Below are positions 8,674 to 16,995 of a stretch of 64,000 bases of DNA, piece by piece. Made by a program: the position numbers and the translations under genes. Where the stretch lies: the NCBI RefSeq assembly GCF_030915465.1, contig NZ_CP133267.1, positions 1,835,001-1,899,000 on the forward strand. The letters run 5' to 3'. The number at the start of each line of letters is the position of its first letter. Position 1 is the first letter of the stretch. The stretch is from Neobacillus sp. PS3-34. GTDB taxonomy: Bacteria; Bacillota; Bacilli; Bacillales; Cytobacillaceae. The notes under the pieces are model-generated. The model made no database searches. It worked only from the letters and a program-made list of their open reading frames with translations, and had not been told where the DNA came from.

Positions 8674-8706
8674 AAATAACCGCCTTTTCTTTAGGCGGTT
8701 ATTTCT
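8674..8706. terminator. Terminator of the ankyrin gene
   Basis: Eleven-base perfect stem AAATAACCGCC/GGCGGTTATTT. It is palindromic enough to act in both directions and lies 36 bases past the ankyrin stop codon. Confidence 0.8.
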
Positions 8707-8741
8707 AAACTATTACTCTCCGTTGAATGGCCTGTTAAAAA

Positions 8742-9248
8742 TTATTCTATAGCCCCTTTTTGTTTCAAAAGTTCGGCAACATTGATATTACCATTTTCTA
8801 TTGCTAGCTCTAGTGCCGTTTTTCCATCTTCAGCTTTGGCATTGACATTTGCTCCATGTTCTAATAATAAATTGATCATTTCAATGTTATCATCATGGAA
8901 TGCAGCGGTATGGAGACTTGTATGGGCGTTGCTATCAAAAATATTCGTCTGCGTATTGTGCGAAAGCAGCAGTTTAATCACTTCCATATTCCTCTCTCCT
9001 GCAATCGCGGCATGCAGAGCTGTATTAGAGGGGATATAACTGACTTTAGAATGCGATACAGCATTCACGTCTGCACCATACTCCAACAGCACCTTTACAG
9101 ATTCAGCCTGGCCAAAATGTGCAGCAAATCCTAAAGGTGTTAGACCATCGCTGTTTTCAGTGTTTGCCAGTGTAGAATCAATATCCAACAAACCCTTTAA
9201 TTGTTTGGTATCTCCTGTTTGAGCAGCAGAAAAGACTTCATTGATCAT
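8742..9248 (-). CDS. Ankyrin-repeat protein
   Basis: A 168-residue soluble protein made almost wholly of four to five ankyrin repeats of about 33 residues (e.g. DGLTPLGFAAHFGQAESVK, then VLLEYGADVNAVSHSK, NTALHAAIAGERNMEVIKL, TSLHTAAFHDDNIEMINLL, GKTALELAIENGNINVAEL). Such proteins are binding scaffolds; the partner is unknown. Start ATG has GAGGT upstream. Monocistronic. A frameshifted copy of its last repeat lies near 3.4 kb, which shows duplication within this region. Confidence 0.9.
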   Translation of the reverse strand: MINEVFSAAQTGDTKQLKGLLDIDSTLANTENSDGLTPLGFAAHFGQAESVKVLLEYGADVNAVSHSKVSYIPSNTALHAAIAGERNMEVIKLLLSHNTQTNIFDSNAHTSLHTAAFHDDNIEMINLLLEHGANVNAKAEDGKTALELAIENGNINVAELLKQKGAIE

Positions 9249-9504
9249 ATTTGTTTAAACCTCCATTAATTCTGTTTTTAAGCTACTTATTTCAATGACA
9301 TGAACTTATTGTAGCGAACCTGGTAAAATATTCTTTATAAACTGATTCGGAAAAACATAGGTATTTCCTGCTTTTTTATTTGATTTATTTTGATTCGTTT
9401 TAAATAATCACAATGAAGATGGTCCAATTAAAAGAAGGATCAACCAAAATCGGCTGCTCCCTCTTTAACTCACTTTTCTATTTTCCTAAGACCGCAAATT
9501 ACCT

Positions 9505-12500
9505 TTATTCTATCCCTACAAGAACTTCCTCAATTCCAACCTGGATCTTTTCCATCCGGTCTGAGTCAGAAAAATGAAGAGTGTTTAAAACAATGCTGCT
9601 GTTGATTAACTGCATATAATCCTTCACTAATTGTTGAAATTCAGTACTGCAGTTTAGATAAAGTTCGATTCGCTTTTCAACCGGTAGGTCCATTTTTTTT
9701 CGAAGGTCTTGAATACTTCTAACGAAATCCCTCACAGTTCCTTCTCGTCTTAATTCTTCATTGATATTGGTATCCAGGATTACGGTAAAGTTTCGGCTGG
9801 AGGCTTCAGCAAATCCTTTTAATGCGGCTGTTTTTTGCAAAACTACCTCTTCTTTTTCCAATACGATAACCTCTTGATTTTTCAATGCAATGGTTAGTGT
9901 TCCTTCATTTAGAAAACGCTGAACTTCTTCTGTTGTGGCATTGCTAAGTCCTTGATTTACTTCATTTACCGCTTTACCCAGCCTTGGTCCTGCTGCCTTA
10001 AAATTAAGCTTCAATTGATAATCGATAAGGTCATTTGAGGAATCAGCCCACTCTACCATCTTAAGATTAAGTTCGTCTTTAATGATGTCCTCAAAAGAGC
10101 TTAGTGAATCACCATCAGAATCATTCGTAATAATCACCATTTTAGCAAGTGGCTGTTTTGTTTTAACCTGGTGGGCGTGTCGGACACTTCTCCCTAACTC
10201 CACAATTTCTAAAACTGCCTGCATTTGATTTTCAAGCTCTTCGTCTATTAAATCCTTCTGAGCAACCGGATATTCTGCTAAATGGACACTTTCTCCTGTT
10301 AACGAAAAATATATTTCTTCTGAAATAAACGGAACAAACGGAGCCAGCAGCTTTGATATATCTGTCAATAATTTGTGTAGTGTCTGAAAGGCCGCTGCTT
10401 TATCATCTGACATTCCTTGACTCCAAAAACGATCCCTGTTTCTGCGGATATACCAATTACTGATTTCTTCGACCAGTTTTCCTGCCACTCTTGCGGCAGT
10501 TGTTACCTGATAATGATCCATTTCTTTTTTCATAAGATTTGAAGTTGTCGTTAACCTTGAAAGAATCCAACGATCCATTAGGGATATCGACTCGCTTTTA
10601 TGCAGCTCTGGATTAAATGAATCTATCTCGGCGTAAAGGCTGTAAAAATGATATAAGCTGGAAAGTGTATCAACGAGCTTTGACTTTGCTTCCTGAACAT
10701 TTCGTTCTGAAAATCTTTTCGGATTCCACGGTGCACTGTCTTCAATTAGAGACCACCTGAGAGCGTCTGCACCAAAGGCATTGATTAGTTCCATTGGGTC
10801 TAAAGCATTCCCTTTGCTTTTCGACATTTTTTGTCCATGTTCATCTAAAACATGGCCTGTGGCAAGGACATTTTTATAAGGTGCCTTACCCGTATAGAGA
10901 ATAGACACTGCAAGTAATGAGTAAAACCATCCTCTTGTCTGGTCGATTCCCTCTATTACCACATCGGCAGGGAATTGTTTTTGAAATAGCTCATTATTTT
11001 CAAATGGAATATGGTATTGAGCAAACGGCATCGAACCACTATCAAACCAGACATCAATGACCTCAGGTGTCCTGTGCATCGTTCCCTTACAGGATGGGCA
11101 CGTAAACGTAATGGAGTCTACGTAAGGTTTATGAAGCTCGATATCTAAAATATCTTCGTTTGCTCTATTTTTCAGCTCATGCATACTCTTTGGTGTAACT
11201 TCAGTTTCACAGAAAGAACAGACCCAGACATTTAATGGCGTTCCCCAATAACGGTTCCTGCTGATATTCCAGTCTACTAATCCTTCTAAAAAGTTGCCAA
11301 ATCGCCCATTCCTAATATGCTCAGGGTACCAGTTTACAGTTTTGTTTTGGATGATAAATTCATCCTTTAGTTCAGTCGTTTTGATAAACCAGCTTTCAGT
11401 AGCATAATAAAGTAATGGAGTATCACATCTCCAGCAATGAGGGTAGGAATGCTCATACTTTTCCTTATGAAACAATAATCCTTTTTCATGCAATAATTTA
11501 ACAATTGCAACATCACTTTCTTTAACCAGCTGCCCAGCCAGAGGCTTTACAGCATCCACATATCTTCCGCTTTCGTCTACGACATGAATAAAGGATAGTC
11601 CGTTTTCTTGAACTAAACGGTAATCATCCTCTCCATATGCTGGTGCAATATGGACAATTCCAGTACCGCTTTCTTCTGTAACAAATTTTGCTTCGACAAT
11701 CCGATGTCCATTCTTTACTTCAACAAAATCAAATGGCGGCTGATAAGAAAGACCAGCCAGCTGTTTACCTTTCAACGTTTCCAGGATGGTATACGGTTTA
11801 TTGATTACCTGGTCTAATCTGGAGGCCGCAACAATGTAAGTTTCATCGTTTGTTTTAACCCTTACATAATCAAATTCTCCATTTACAGCTAAAGCTACAT
11901 TTGCAGGAAGAGTCCATGGAGTAGTGGTCCACCCAAGCACATATTCATTTTCTTTTTCCAGGAGTTTAAATTTTACTGTTGCACTTAAATCTTTTACCAC
12001 TTTATATCCTTGAGCCACTTCATGAGAACTTAAGGATGTTTGGCAGCTTGGGCAATAGGGCGAGACTCGGTGCCCTTTATAAAGCCATCCCTTTTCATGA
12101 ATGGTCCCTAAAATGTTCCAAACCGATTCGATATAATCATTCTCCATCGTCATATATGGATGATCCATATCAACCCAATAGCCTAAATCTCTTGTGAATT
12201 CTCTCCATTGCTTTTCATACGAAAACACACTTTCTTTACATTTATTAATAAAAGATTCAACACCGTATTCTTCAATTTCTTTCTTTCCGGAGATGCCAAG
12301 TGCTTTTTCTACGCCTAATTCAACGGGTAAGCCGTGGGTATCCCATCCTGCTTTCCTAACGACATGCTTTCCGCTCATCGTTTGGTACCTCGCAATAATA
12401 TCCTTGAGTGTCCTTCCTAATGCATGCCCAACATGCGGAAGTCCATTAGCTGTAGGCGGACCTTCATAAAATACAAAAGTCTCTTTGTTTTTTCTATTCT

Positions 12501-12594
12501 CCATTGATTGCTGAAAAATATTGTTTTGTTCCCAAAAATTCAATATCCTTCTTTCCCGCTTGGTCCTGCTTTCCTTCTGATTGCTAACATCCAT
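9505..12594 (-). CDS. ileS: Isoleucine--tRNA ligase (long, eukaryote-like type 2)
   Basis: Class I synthetase of 1029 residues charging tRNA-Ile. The HIGH motif reads HVGH (residues 54-57) and the KMSKS motif KMSKSKG lies near residue 588; the editing domain (about 190-400) contains GWTTTPWTLPANVA, and the C-terminal part holds the anticodon-binding region. The opening layout (NFWEQNNIF, GPPTANGLPHVGHALGRTLKDI) is that of the second bacterial IleRS type, related to eukaryotic enzymes and commonly less sensitive to mupirocin. A T-box leader with an apparent AUC specifier precedes it, so expression should rise with uncharged tRNA-Ile. A MITE-like repeat is inserted between leader and gene. Whether the genome also has a type 1 ileS cannot be seen here. 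Confidence 0.96.
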   Translation of the reverse strand: MDVSNQKESRTKRERRILNFWEQNNIFQQSMENRKNKETFVFYEGPPTANGLPHVGHALGRTLKDIIARYQTMSGKHVVRKAGWDTHGLPVELGVEKALGISGKKEIEEYGVESFINKCKESVFSYEKQWREFTRDLGYWVDMDHPYMTMENDYIESVWNILGTIHEKGWLYKGHRVSPYCPSCQTSLSSHEVAQGYKVVKDLSATVKFKLLEKENEYVLGWTTTPWTLPANVALAVNGEFDYVRVKTNDETYIVAASRLDQVINKPYTILETLKGKQLAGLSYQPPFDFVEVKNGHRIVEAKFVTEESGTGIVHIAPAYGEDDYRLVQENGLSFIHVVDESGRYVDAVKPLAGQLVKESDVAIVKLLHEKGLLFHKEKYEHSYPHCWRCDTPLLYYATESWFIKTTELKDEFIIQNKTVNWYPEHIRNGRFGNFLEGLVDWNISRNRYWGTPLNVWVCSFCETEVTPKSMHELKNRANEDILDIELHKPYVDSITFTCPSCKGTMHRTPEVIDVWFDSGSMPFAQYHIPFENNELFQKQFPADVVIEGIDQTRGWFYSLLAVSILYTGKAPYKNVLATGHVLDEHGQKMSKSKGNALDPMELINAFGADALRWSLIEDSAPWNPKRFSERNVQEAKSKLVDTLSSLYHFYSLYAEIDSFNPELHKSESISLMDRWILSRLTTTSNLMKKEMDHYQVTTAARVAGKLVEEISNWYIRRNRDRFWSQGMSDDKAAAFQTLHKLLTDISKLLAPFVPFISEEIYFSLTGESVHLAEYPVAQKDLIDEELENQMQAVLEIVELGRSVRHAHQVKTKQPLAKMVIITNDSDGDSLSSFEDIIKDELNLKMVEWADSSNDLIDYQLKLNFKAAGPRLGKAVNEVNQGLSNATTEEVQRFLNEGTLTIALKNQEVIVLEKEEVVLQKTAALKGFAEASSRNFTVILDTNINEELRREGTVRDFVRSIQDLRKKMDLPVEKRIELYLNCSTEFQQLVKDYMQLINSSIVLNTLHFSDSDRMEKIQVGIEEVLVGIE

Positions 12595-12619
12595 GTTAAA
12601 ACCTCCTTTTTAAAAAATA

Positions 12620-12801
12620 AGCTCTGTTAAACTTGCCTGTTGATTTCCGCTCCAGGCGCTCGCTTTCCGCGGACGGTCCGGGAGCCTCCTCGGCGCTGTG
12701 CGCCTGTGGGGTCTCCCTTGACTCGCTTTTCCCGCAGGAGTCTCGCGCCTTACGCTCCAATCAACATTTTGTCAAAATCAACTATGTGCTTTAACATAGC
12801 T
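12620..12801 (-). repeat. MITE-like palindromic element, copy A, in the ileS leader
   Basis: The core 12639-12765 begins GTTGATTTCCGCTCCAGG and ends with its imperfect complement CGCTCCAATCAAC; GC-rich internal palindromes include the CGCTTTCCGCGG and CGGCGCTGTGCGCC segments. The ends are inverted repeats AGCTCTGTTAAA/TTTAACATAGCT. The same core recurs at 14563-14751, 16788-16917 and 51064-51254. It sits inside the transcribed leader between the T-box terminator and ileS. No coding capacity. Confidence 0.8.
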
Positions 12802-12803
12802 AA

Positions 12804-13063
12804 AAAATAAAAAACACCCGTCCCTATAGAAAGGGACGAGTGTATTACCCGCGTTACCACCCAAATTCTGTTGCAAAACACAACAGCGCTTTGTCACCGT
12901 ACAATCATACGTGTTCCTTTTAACGGCGGAAACCCGTCAAGACTTACTCTATGTTCAGTCTTGCATCTCAGAGATGATTTTTTTCGATAAGGCTTCCTCG
13001 CTGGCTTCCACCATACCCAGCTCGCTGTTAGAGTTTTTCCTCACGTACTTGTTCTCTTCATTG
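12804..13063 (-). promoter_or_regulatory. T-box leader, isoleucine-specific, controlling ileS
   Basis: The conserved T-box GGGTGGTAACGCGGGT lies at 12847-12862 on the minus strand, followed by the terminator stem ACACTCGTCCCT/AGGGACGGGTGT (12814-12843) and a T tract. The stem I start resembles other leaders (GAAGAGAACAAGTACG, AGCGAGCTGGG, GGTGGAAGCCAGCGAGG). By position the specifier is AUC at 12973-12975, just before TCTGAGATG, which matches isoleucine. Uncharged tRNA-Ile would stabilise the antiterminator. Leader identification is firm; the specifier base positions are my alignment by eye. Confidence 0.9.
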
Positions 13064-13169
13064 ACTTTATAAAATGGAATATTTTGTTTATAATAACACC
13101 TTTTTATTTAACAAACAATGGGTTTACAATATGTTCATAACAACTTATTAATACTTTATTTCAAACTAT

Positions 13170-13268
13170 TCAATAAGGGCAAAAACGGCAGCCACAGTTA
13201 CCCTGCGTGCTGCCGTCCGTTATGCTATTAAGTTCTTCTAATTGGTCTCCCCAATAGGGAAAGTTCAT
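13170..13268 (-). CDS. Possible 32-residue Cys-rich small protein
   Basis: A short ORF starts at ATG 13268 and ends with CGCRFCPY and TGA. It has no convincing Shine-Dalgarno directly before the ATG. Its C-terminal codons overlap a hairpin, ACGGCAGC/GCTGCCGT, which is followed by T's on the minus strand and resembles a terminator. It may be a real spore peptide or chance; the hairpin alone is the stronger signal. The rest of the 13064-13444 gap holds the promoter side of the oxygenase gene and nothing else I can name. Confidence 0.25.
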   Translation of the reverse strand: MNFPYWGDQLEELNSITDGSTQGNCGCRFCPY

Positions 13269-13444
13269 GAGTCGAACTATGGAAATAATCGATGTCCTTC
13301 TCCCTATTTTTTTTTGCGATTTACTCCTTTCAAAAATAAGCTGCTGGTCATCATCGTCCTATTAATTCCTATTGTTTTTTCACTATACATATGTTATTTT
13401 TTAATAGTTTGATAACGCTTTCAACTTAGAAAGGAGAGAAAAAA

Positions 13445-14395
13445 ATGACACAACCAATGATTCGCACTTTAAACCTGAAGAACTTTACATACGGCAACTC
13501 AGAACAGCGGGCTACCTTTGCAGAACAATTTGCTGCAGGATTAAAAGAAACGGGCTTTATTATTTTAGAGGGCCATGGTGTAGATCCAAAGCTAATCGAC
13601 AGAAACTATGAGCTTTGGCAAGAATTATTCAACATGGATGTTGAAACGAAAAAGAAATACGAAGGAATTAATGGGGGCCAACGTGGTTATACAGGCTTTG
13701 GTAAAGAGCATGCTAAAAACCGTACAGTAGGCGATTTGAAAGAGTTCTGGCATGTTGGACAGGAATTGCCTGTGGGACACCCTTTAAGCAGCCAATACTC
13801 AGCAAATATTTGGCCAACAGAGCTTCCAGAACTTCAAATCAAAGCTGTATCTTTTTATCGTGAATTAGAGCGTGTTGCGCGCAATATGCTAGAAGCACTT
13901 GCGATGCATTTTGACCTTCGCCCTAACTTCTTTTCAGATATGATTCAAGATGGAAACAGTATTTTGCGTACAATTCACTATCCTCCATTACATGATTCAA
14001 TGGATCCAAATGCAATCCGTGCGGCAGAGCATGAAGATATCAACTTAATTACATTATTAGTAGAATCTACTGCTTCTGGATTAGAATTATTAACACACGA
14101 TGGAGAATGGATGCCAGTTAAGGCTGAAAAAGGACAAATCATTGTAGATGCAGGGGATATGCTGTCCCGTATTTCAAATGAAGTCATTCCAGCAACAACG
14201 CATCGTGTTGTGAATCCTGAAGGTGAAAATACGGCTCGTTATTCTATGCCGTTCTTCGTTCATCCATACAGCAATTGCTTGCTTGAAACAATTCCAGCTT
14301 GTATCTCTGAAGACAATCCGGAAAAATACCCGGCAATCACAGCTGGTGACTTTTTGTACCAAAGGCTGGTTGAGATCGGCTTAATTAAAAAATAA
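13445..14395 (+). CDS. 2-oxoglutarate/Fe(II)-dependent oxygenase, isopenicillin N synthase-like
   Basis: A 316-residue non-heme iron enzyme. The N-terminal DIOX_N part (GFIILEGHGVDPKLID) is followed by the double-stranded beta-helix core. Metal ligands are visible as HED in AAEHEDINLITLLVE (His ~197, Asp ~199) and the distal His in ATTHRVVNP (~251); ARYSMPFF supplies the Arg-x-Ser that binds the 2-oxoglutarate carboxylate. The substrate is unknown: no biosynthetic neighbours are present. Start ATG has AAAGGAGAG upstream. A single-gene unit with a strong terminator. Confidence 0.9.
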   Translation: MTQPMIRTLNLKNFTYGNSEQRATFAEQFAAGLKETGFIILEGHGVDPKLIDRNYELWQELFNMDVETKKKYEGINGGQRGYTGFGKEHAKNRTVGDLKEFWHVGQELPVGHPLSSQYSANIWPTELPELQIKAVSFYRELERVARNMLEALAMHFDLRPNFFSDMIQDGNSILRTIHYPPLHDSMDPNAIRAAEHEDINLITLLVESTASGLELLTHDGEWMPVKAEKGQIIVDAGDMLSRISNEVIPATTHRVVNPEGENTARYSMPFFVHPYSNCLLETIPACISEDNPEKYPAITAGDFLYQRLVEIGLIKK

Positions 14396-14451
14396 TAGAT
14401 TAATAACTTGGGATTATTTAACAGACAGTCATGTTAATCATCCATAAAATT

Positions 14452-14495
14452 AAGGGCTTCTCACAACCGCTGCGGTAGTGAAGAAGCCCTTTTTT
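14452..14495 (+). terminator. Terminator of the oxygenase gene
   Basis: AAGGGCTTCTCAC pairs with GTGAAGAAGCCCTT (one bulge), followed by TTTTTT. Confidence 0.85.
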
Positions 14496-14529
14496 ATAAC
14501 ACGAATCCCGTATCTAATTAGTTTTGCAA

Positions 14530-14792
14530 TTAGGTTTTTAAAAGCAAATCGTTGAAAAAGAAGTTGATTGGAACAGAAGGTGCGAGCTCCTCGAAAATGC
14601 TCTCGCATTTCCTTCGTGCGGTGTTGATTCTAGGAAGCTGATTCAACGTCCTGCGGGAGCAGCGGGACAGGTGAGACCCCACAGGCGCTGTGCGCCGAGG
14701 AGGCTCACTGCCCGCCCCGCGGAAAGCGAGCATCCTGGAGTGGAAATCAACTACTCCTTCAATAGCAACAACGTATACGAAAACAGCCTAAA
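14530..14792 (+). repeat. MITE-like palindromic element, copy B (long form, left end truncated)
   Basis: The core runs 14563-14751, reverse-oriented relative to copies A and C. It carries an extra internal block of about 65 bases (ATGCTCTCGCATTTCC... to ...GATTCAACGTCCTGC) shared only with the copy at 51001-51294. The right end GAAAACAGCCTAA matches copies C and D; the matching left end is missing, suggesting truncation. ORFs across it are not genes. Confidence 0.8.
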
Positions 14793-14808
14793 CTTAAGTA
14801 GAAAACTG

Positions 14809-15123
14809 TTAACTTAAACCTAGATTTTGCTGGACCATTTGATTTGTCTGCATTTGAGTTTGCTGGTATGTATTCATCTGCTTGTTAATCTCCTGGTACG
14901 CTGCAGGAGACGACGTATTATACCAGCCTTGTTGGCTCATCAATTGATACGTCTGGCCCTGAAGTTTTAATGTGTTTTGCAGAAGCTGCTCGAACATCTG
15001 GCGAACCTGTGGACAGTTGGATTCAGTAGCTGCTGTTGTATATTCTCTTGCTGTTCGTTTAAGATCTGCTAAAAATGTATAAACAATGTCTTGTTCCTGA
15101 AGAACTGGTATTTGCTGATTCAT
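14809..15123 (-). CDS. Spore coat protein, Coat F family
   Basis: A 104-residue helical protein with the Coat F pattern: LQEQDIVYTFLADLKRTARE, then TAATESNCPQVRQMFEQLL and a Gln/Tyr/Met-rich C-terminus. Coat F proteins are assembled into the spore coat in the mother cell. Good ribosome-binding site (GGAGGT). It follows the smaller coat-like gene by 22 bases, so the two form one operon. Confidence 0.85.
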   Translation of the reverse strand: MNQQIPVLQEQDIVYTFLADLKRTAREYTTAATESNCPQVRQMFEQLLQNTLKLQGQTYQLMSQQGWYNTSSPAAYQEINKQMNTYQQTQMQTNQMVQQNLGLS

Positions 15124-15145
15124 TTATTAAACCTCCTAATCATCA

Positions 15146-15364
15146 TTACTGCAATTTTGGTGCAAGTGGTGCATGCTGTTGTAAAGTGGTTAACAATTGT
15201 TGATAATGCTGTTTATGCTGCTGTGATAATTGATTAAATAATTGTTGAACTGCAGGCGTTTGTGAATGAGATAATGCGACAACAGTTTGCTTAATTAATA
15301 AATCTTCATTTGACATGGAATCAACAATATATTCAAGCTCTTTTGCTGTTAACGGCTGTACCAT
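15146..15364 (-). CDS. Small coat-associated protein upstream of Coat F
   Basis: A 72-residue protein (LTAKELEYIVDSMSNEDLLI near the start; Gln/His-rich C-terminal half) that resembles the helical N-terminal half of Coat F proteins. Strong AAAGGAGGG site. Cotranscribed with the Coat F gene downstream; the two probably act together in the coat (inference from context). The 286 bases upstream contain the promoter; I could not settle on a sigma-factor class. Confidence 0.65.
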   Translation of the reverse strand: MVQPLTAKELEYIVDSMSNEDLLIKQTVVALSHSQTPAVQQLFNQLSQQHKQHYQQLLTTLQQHAPLAPKLQ

Positions 15365-15650
15365 TTTTTAGCCCTCCTTTTTATCACACTTCCTTTTCTA
15401 CTTTTTACTTAAAATTTGGATTTCATTACAATATTGTTAGGTAAATAATTTAAAACTTGATAAATATTACCATTTACTTATATAAAAGATATCGATTCTA
15501 CATACGAAGTTTTGCGAAGATGCGATTAATGATATCCAAAAAACCACTTTAATGATCGGAATTAATCGTGAATTTCAAAGGAGAGATAGTCTTTAATAAA
15601 ACATCATGGCCTTTTATGGGAAGGTTATGGTTATCAAGGTTGTATCCAAC

Positions 15651-15679
15651 AAAAAAAGACCCAGAAATTTAGGTCTTTA
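15651..15679 (-). terminator. Terminator of the 34-residue ORF
   Basis: AAAGACC and GGTCTTT form a 7-bp stem with a 10-base loop, followed by T's on the minus strand. Confidence 0.6.
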
Positions 15680-15698
15680 TCGCATACATGTTTTTTTG

Positions 15699-15803
15699 TT
15701 ATCCCCGATATCTCGATAACTTGATGAAAACTCCCAATCCGGCAAGAAACACGCCTAAACATAATAAACTACCCGGAGTACCCCAAGCTATTTCGTTTAA
15801 CAT
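15699..15803 (-). CDS. Small single-pass membrane protein (34 residues)
   Basis: Reads MLNEIAWGTPGSLLCLGVFL, continues through a hydrophobic helix (AGLGVFIKL) and ends in SRYRG. The ATG at 15803 has AAAGGGTGA about 10 bases upstream; another ATG at 15812 is too close to it. It has its own terminator and precedes nothing on this strand, so it is a stand-alone small membrane peptide of unknown role, too short for common gene finders. Confidence 0.6.
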   Translation of the reverse strand: MLNEIAWGTPGSLLCLGVFLAGLGVFIKLSRYRG

Positions 15804-15847
15804 ATGTATCATTTCACCCTTTCTTTATTAATAATAAATTCATCATT

Positions 15848-16684
15848 TTATTGTAAATTAATTTTTAAAGTCTCTTTCTTTACAATTCCCGTACACAGCA
15901 TTCCAAAATAAGTCGGCGCTTCATATGACAAAAACTCCACCTTGCGTTCTTCCGATGGAATAGCTCCGGCAAGGATGAGAGTTTGCCAATTGCCGTCCGG
16001 TTTTGCTGCATCTAGATATTCATCATCAAAATCACCCATTCTTTCCAGCTGGTTTTGTTTGATGAGTTCGATCACCTCTTCATCCAGCCTTTTTGCAGCT
16101 GGATTATAGCCATATGGGCCGGTTTCTGCATGAGTATGCGACCAATCACAGCTGGCAATCAATCCAATTCGTTTTGATGAAGCCTGGACTGCTTTTCTTA
16201 ATGCTTTACCAAATTGCACATGTTTTTCGTATGGAATTTCTCTTGAGGGAGTTATTACTACAATCGGTACGTCTGGCATAAACCGAAGCGGAACAATCGC
16301 TCCCCAATCAAGAGGCAGACAGGAAATCGGGCCTGCAGCTGTTCCATAATTAATCGTACCAACAGGAAGCTCAGCAGCGGAAGCCTTATCAGCAATACTT
16401 CTTGCCAGCTCGCGGTCAATCCTTTTTTCCATAGTAAAAGTAAGGCCTCTCTCTTCGGCAATTCCTTCCATTCTTTCACAATCCGTGATGGAAAATTGCC
16501 CGTTGATCCGCGTACCATGCGGTGTCAGGACAATAATCGTATCAGGCTGTGCACTTTCCATATCCCTGCCCATTTTTATCAAGCTATTTCGTGTCAGCGA
16601 CATTCTGCCCGGATCATCCCCTGCCATTTCAGGAATGATTTCCATACCATGCGGTGCAATACAAGCAAAAACAAAAGGATTCAT
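15848..16684 (-). CDS. LigB-type class III extradiol dioxygenase-like protein
   Basis: A 278-residue protein of the LigB/DODA/MEMO superfamily. The metal-binding His in FACIAPHGMEI (about residue 12), the second His in VLTPHGTRI (~55) and the later SCDWSHTHAETGPYGYNP block match the family layout. Members cleave catecholic rings, but several (MEMO-like) have no known ring-cleaving activity, and no aromatic-degradation genes lie nearby here, so the substrate is open. Start ATG has GGAGGG upstream. Confidence 0.85.
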   Translation of the reverse strand: MNPFVFACIAPHGMEIIPEMAGDDPGRMSLTRNSLIKMGRDMESAQPDTIIVLTPHGTRINGQFSITDCERMEGIAEERGLTFTMEKRIDRELARSIADKASAAELPVGTINYGTAAGPISCLPLDWGAIVPLRFMPDVPIVVITPSREIPYEKHVQFGKALRKAVQASSKRIGLIASCDWSHTHAETGPYGYNPAAKRLDEEVIELIKQNQLERMGDFDDEYLDAAKPDGNWQTLILAGAIPSEERKVEFLSYEAPTYFGMLCTGIVKKETLKINLQ

Positions 16685-16749
16685 TCTTTTACCCTCCTTA
16701 ACTTCCTAACTATTAAATTAAAGAGGAACTGTGAAAAATCCTTTTAAGG

Positions 16750-16976
16750 TTAGGCTGTTTTCTAAAAGATTTTTGTTTTTAGTAGTAGTTGATTTCCGCT
16801 TCAGGATGCTCGCTTTCCACGGGGTGGGCGGTGAGCCTCCTCGTCGCTGAAGCGACTGCGGGGTCTCACCTGTCCCACTGCTCCCGCAGGAGTCTCGCAC
16901 CTTCCGCTCCAATCAACTTCTTTATCAACCATCTGATTCACTCTAAATAGCAACAAAGTTTACGAAAACAGCCTAA
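16750..16976 (+). repeat. MITE-like palindromic element, copy C (short form with intact ends)
   Basis: Terminal inverted repeats TTAGGCTGTTTTC/GAAAACAGCCTAA bound a 227-bp element whose core 16788-16917 begins GTTGATTTCCGC and ends CGCTCCAATCAAC. It lacks the extra internal block of copies B and D. No coding capacity. Confidence 0.8.
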
Positions 16977-16995
16977 GGTTAAAATACTTTTCCAC

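Noticed and set aside
14530..14733. 67-codon ORF in the palindromic element
   Set aside because: The same frame appears in the other copies through GC-rich palindromes; non-coding repeat.
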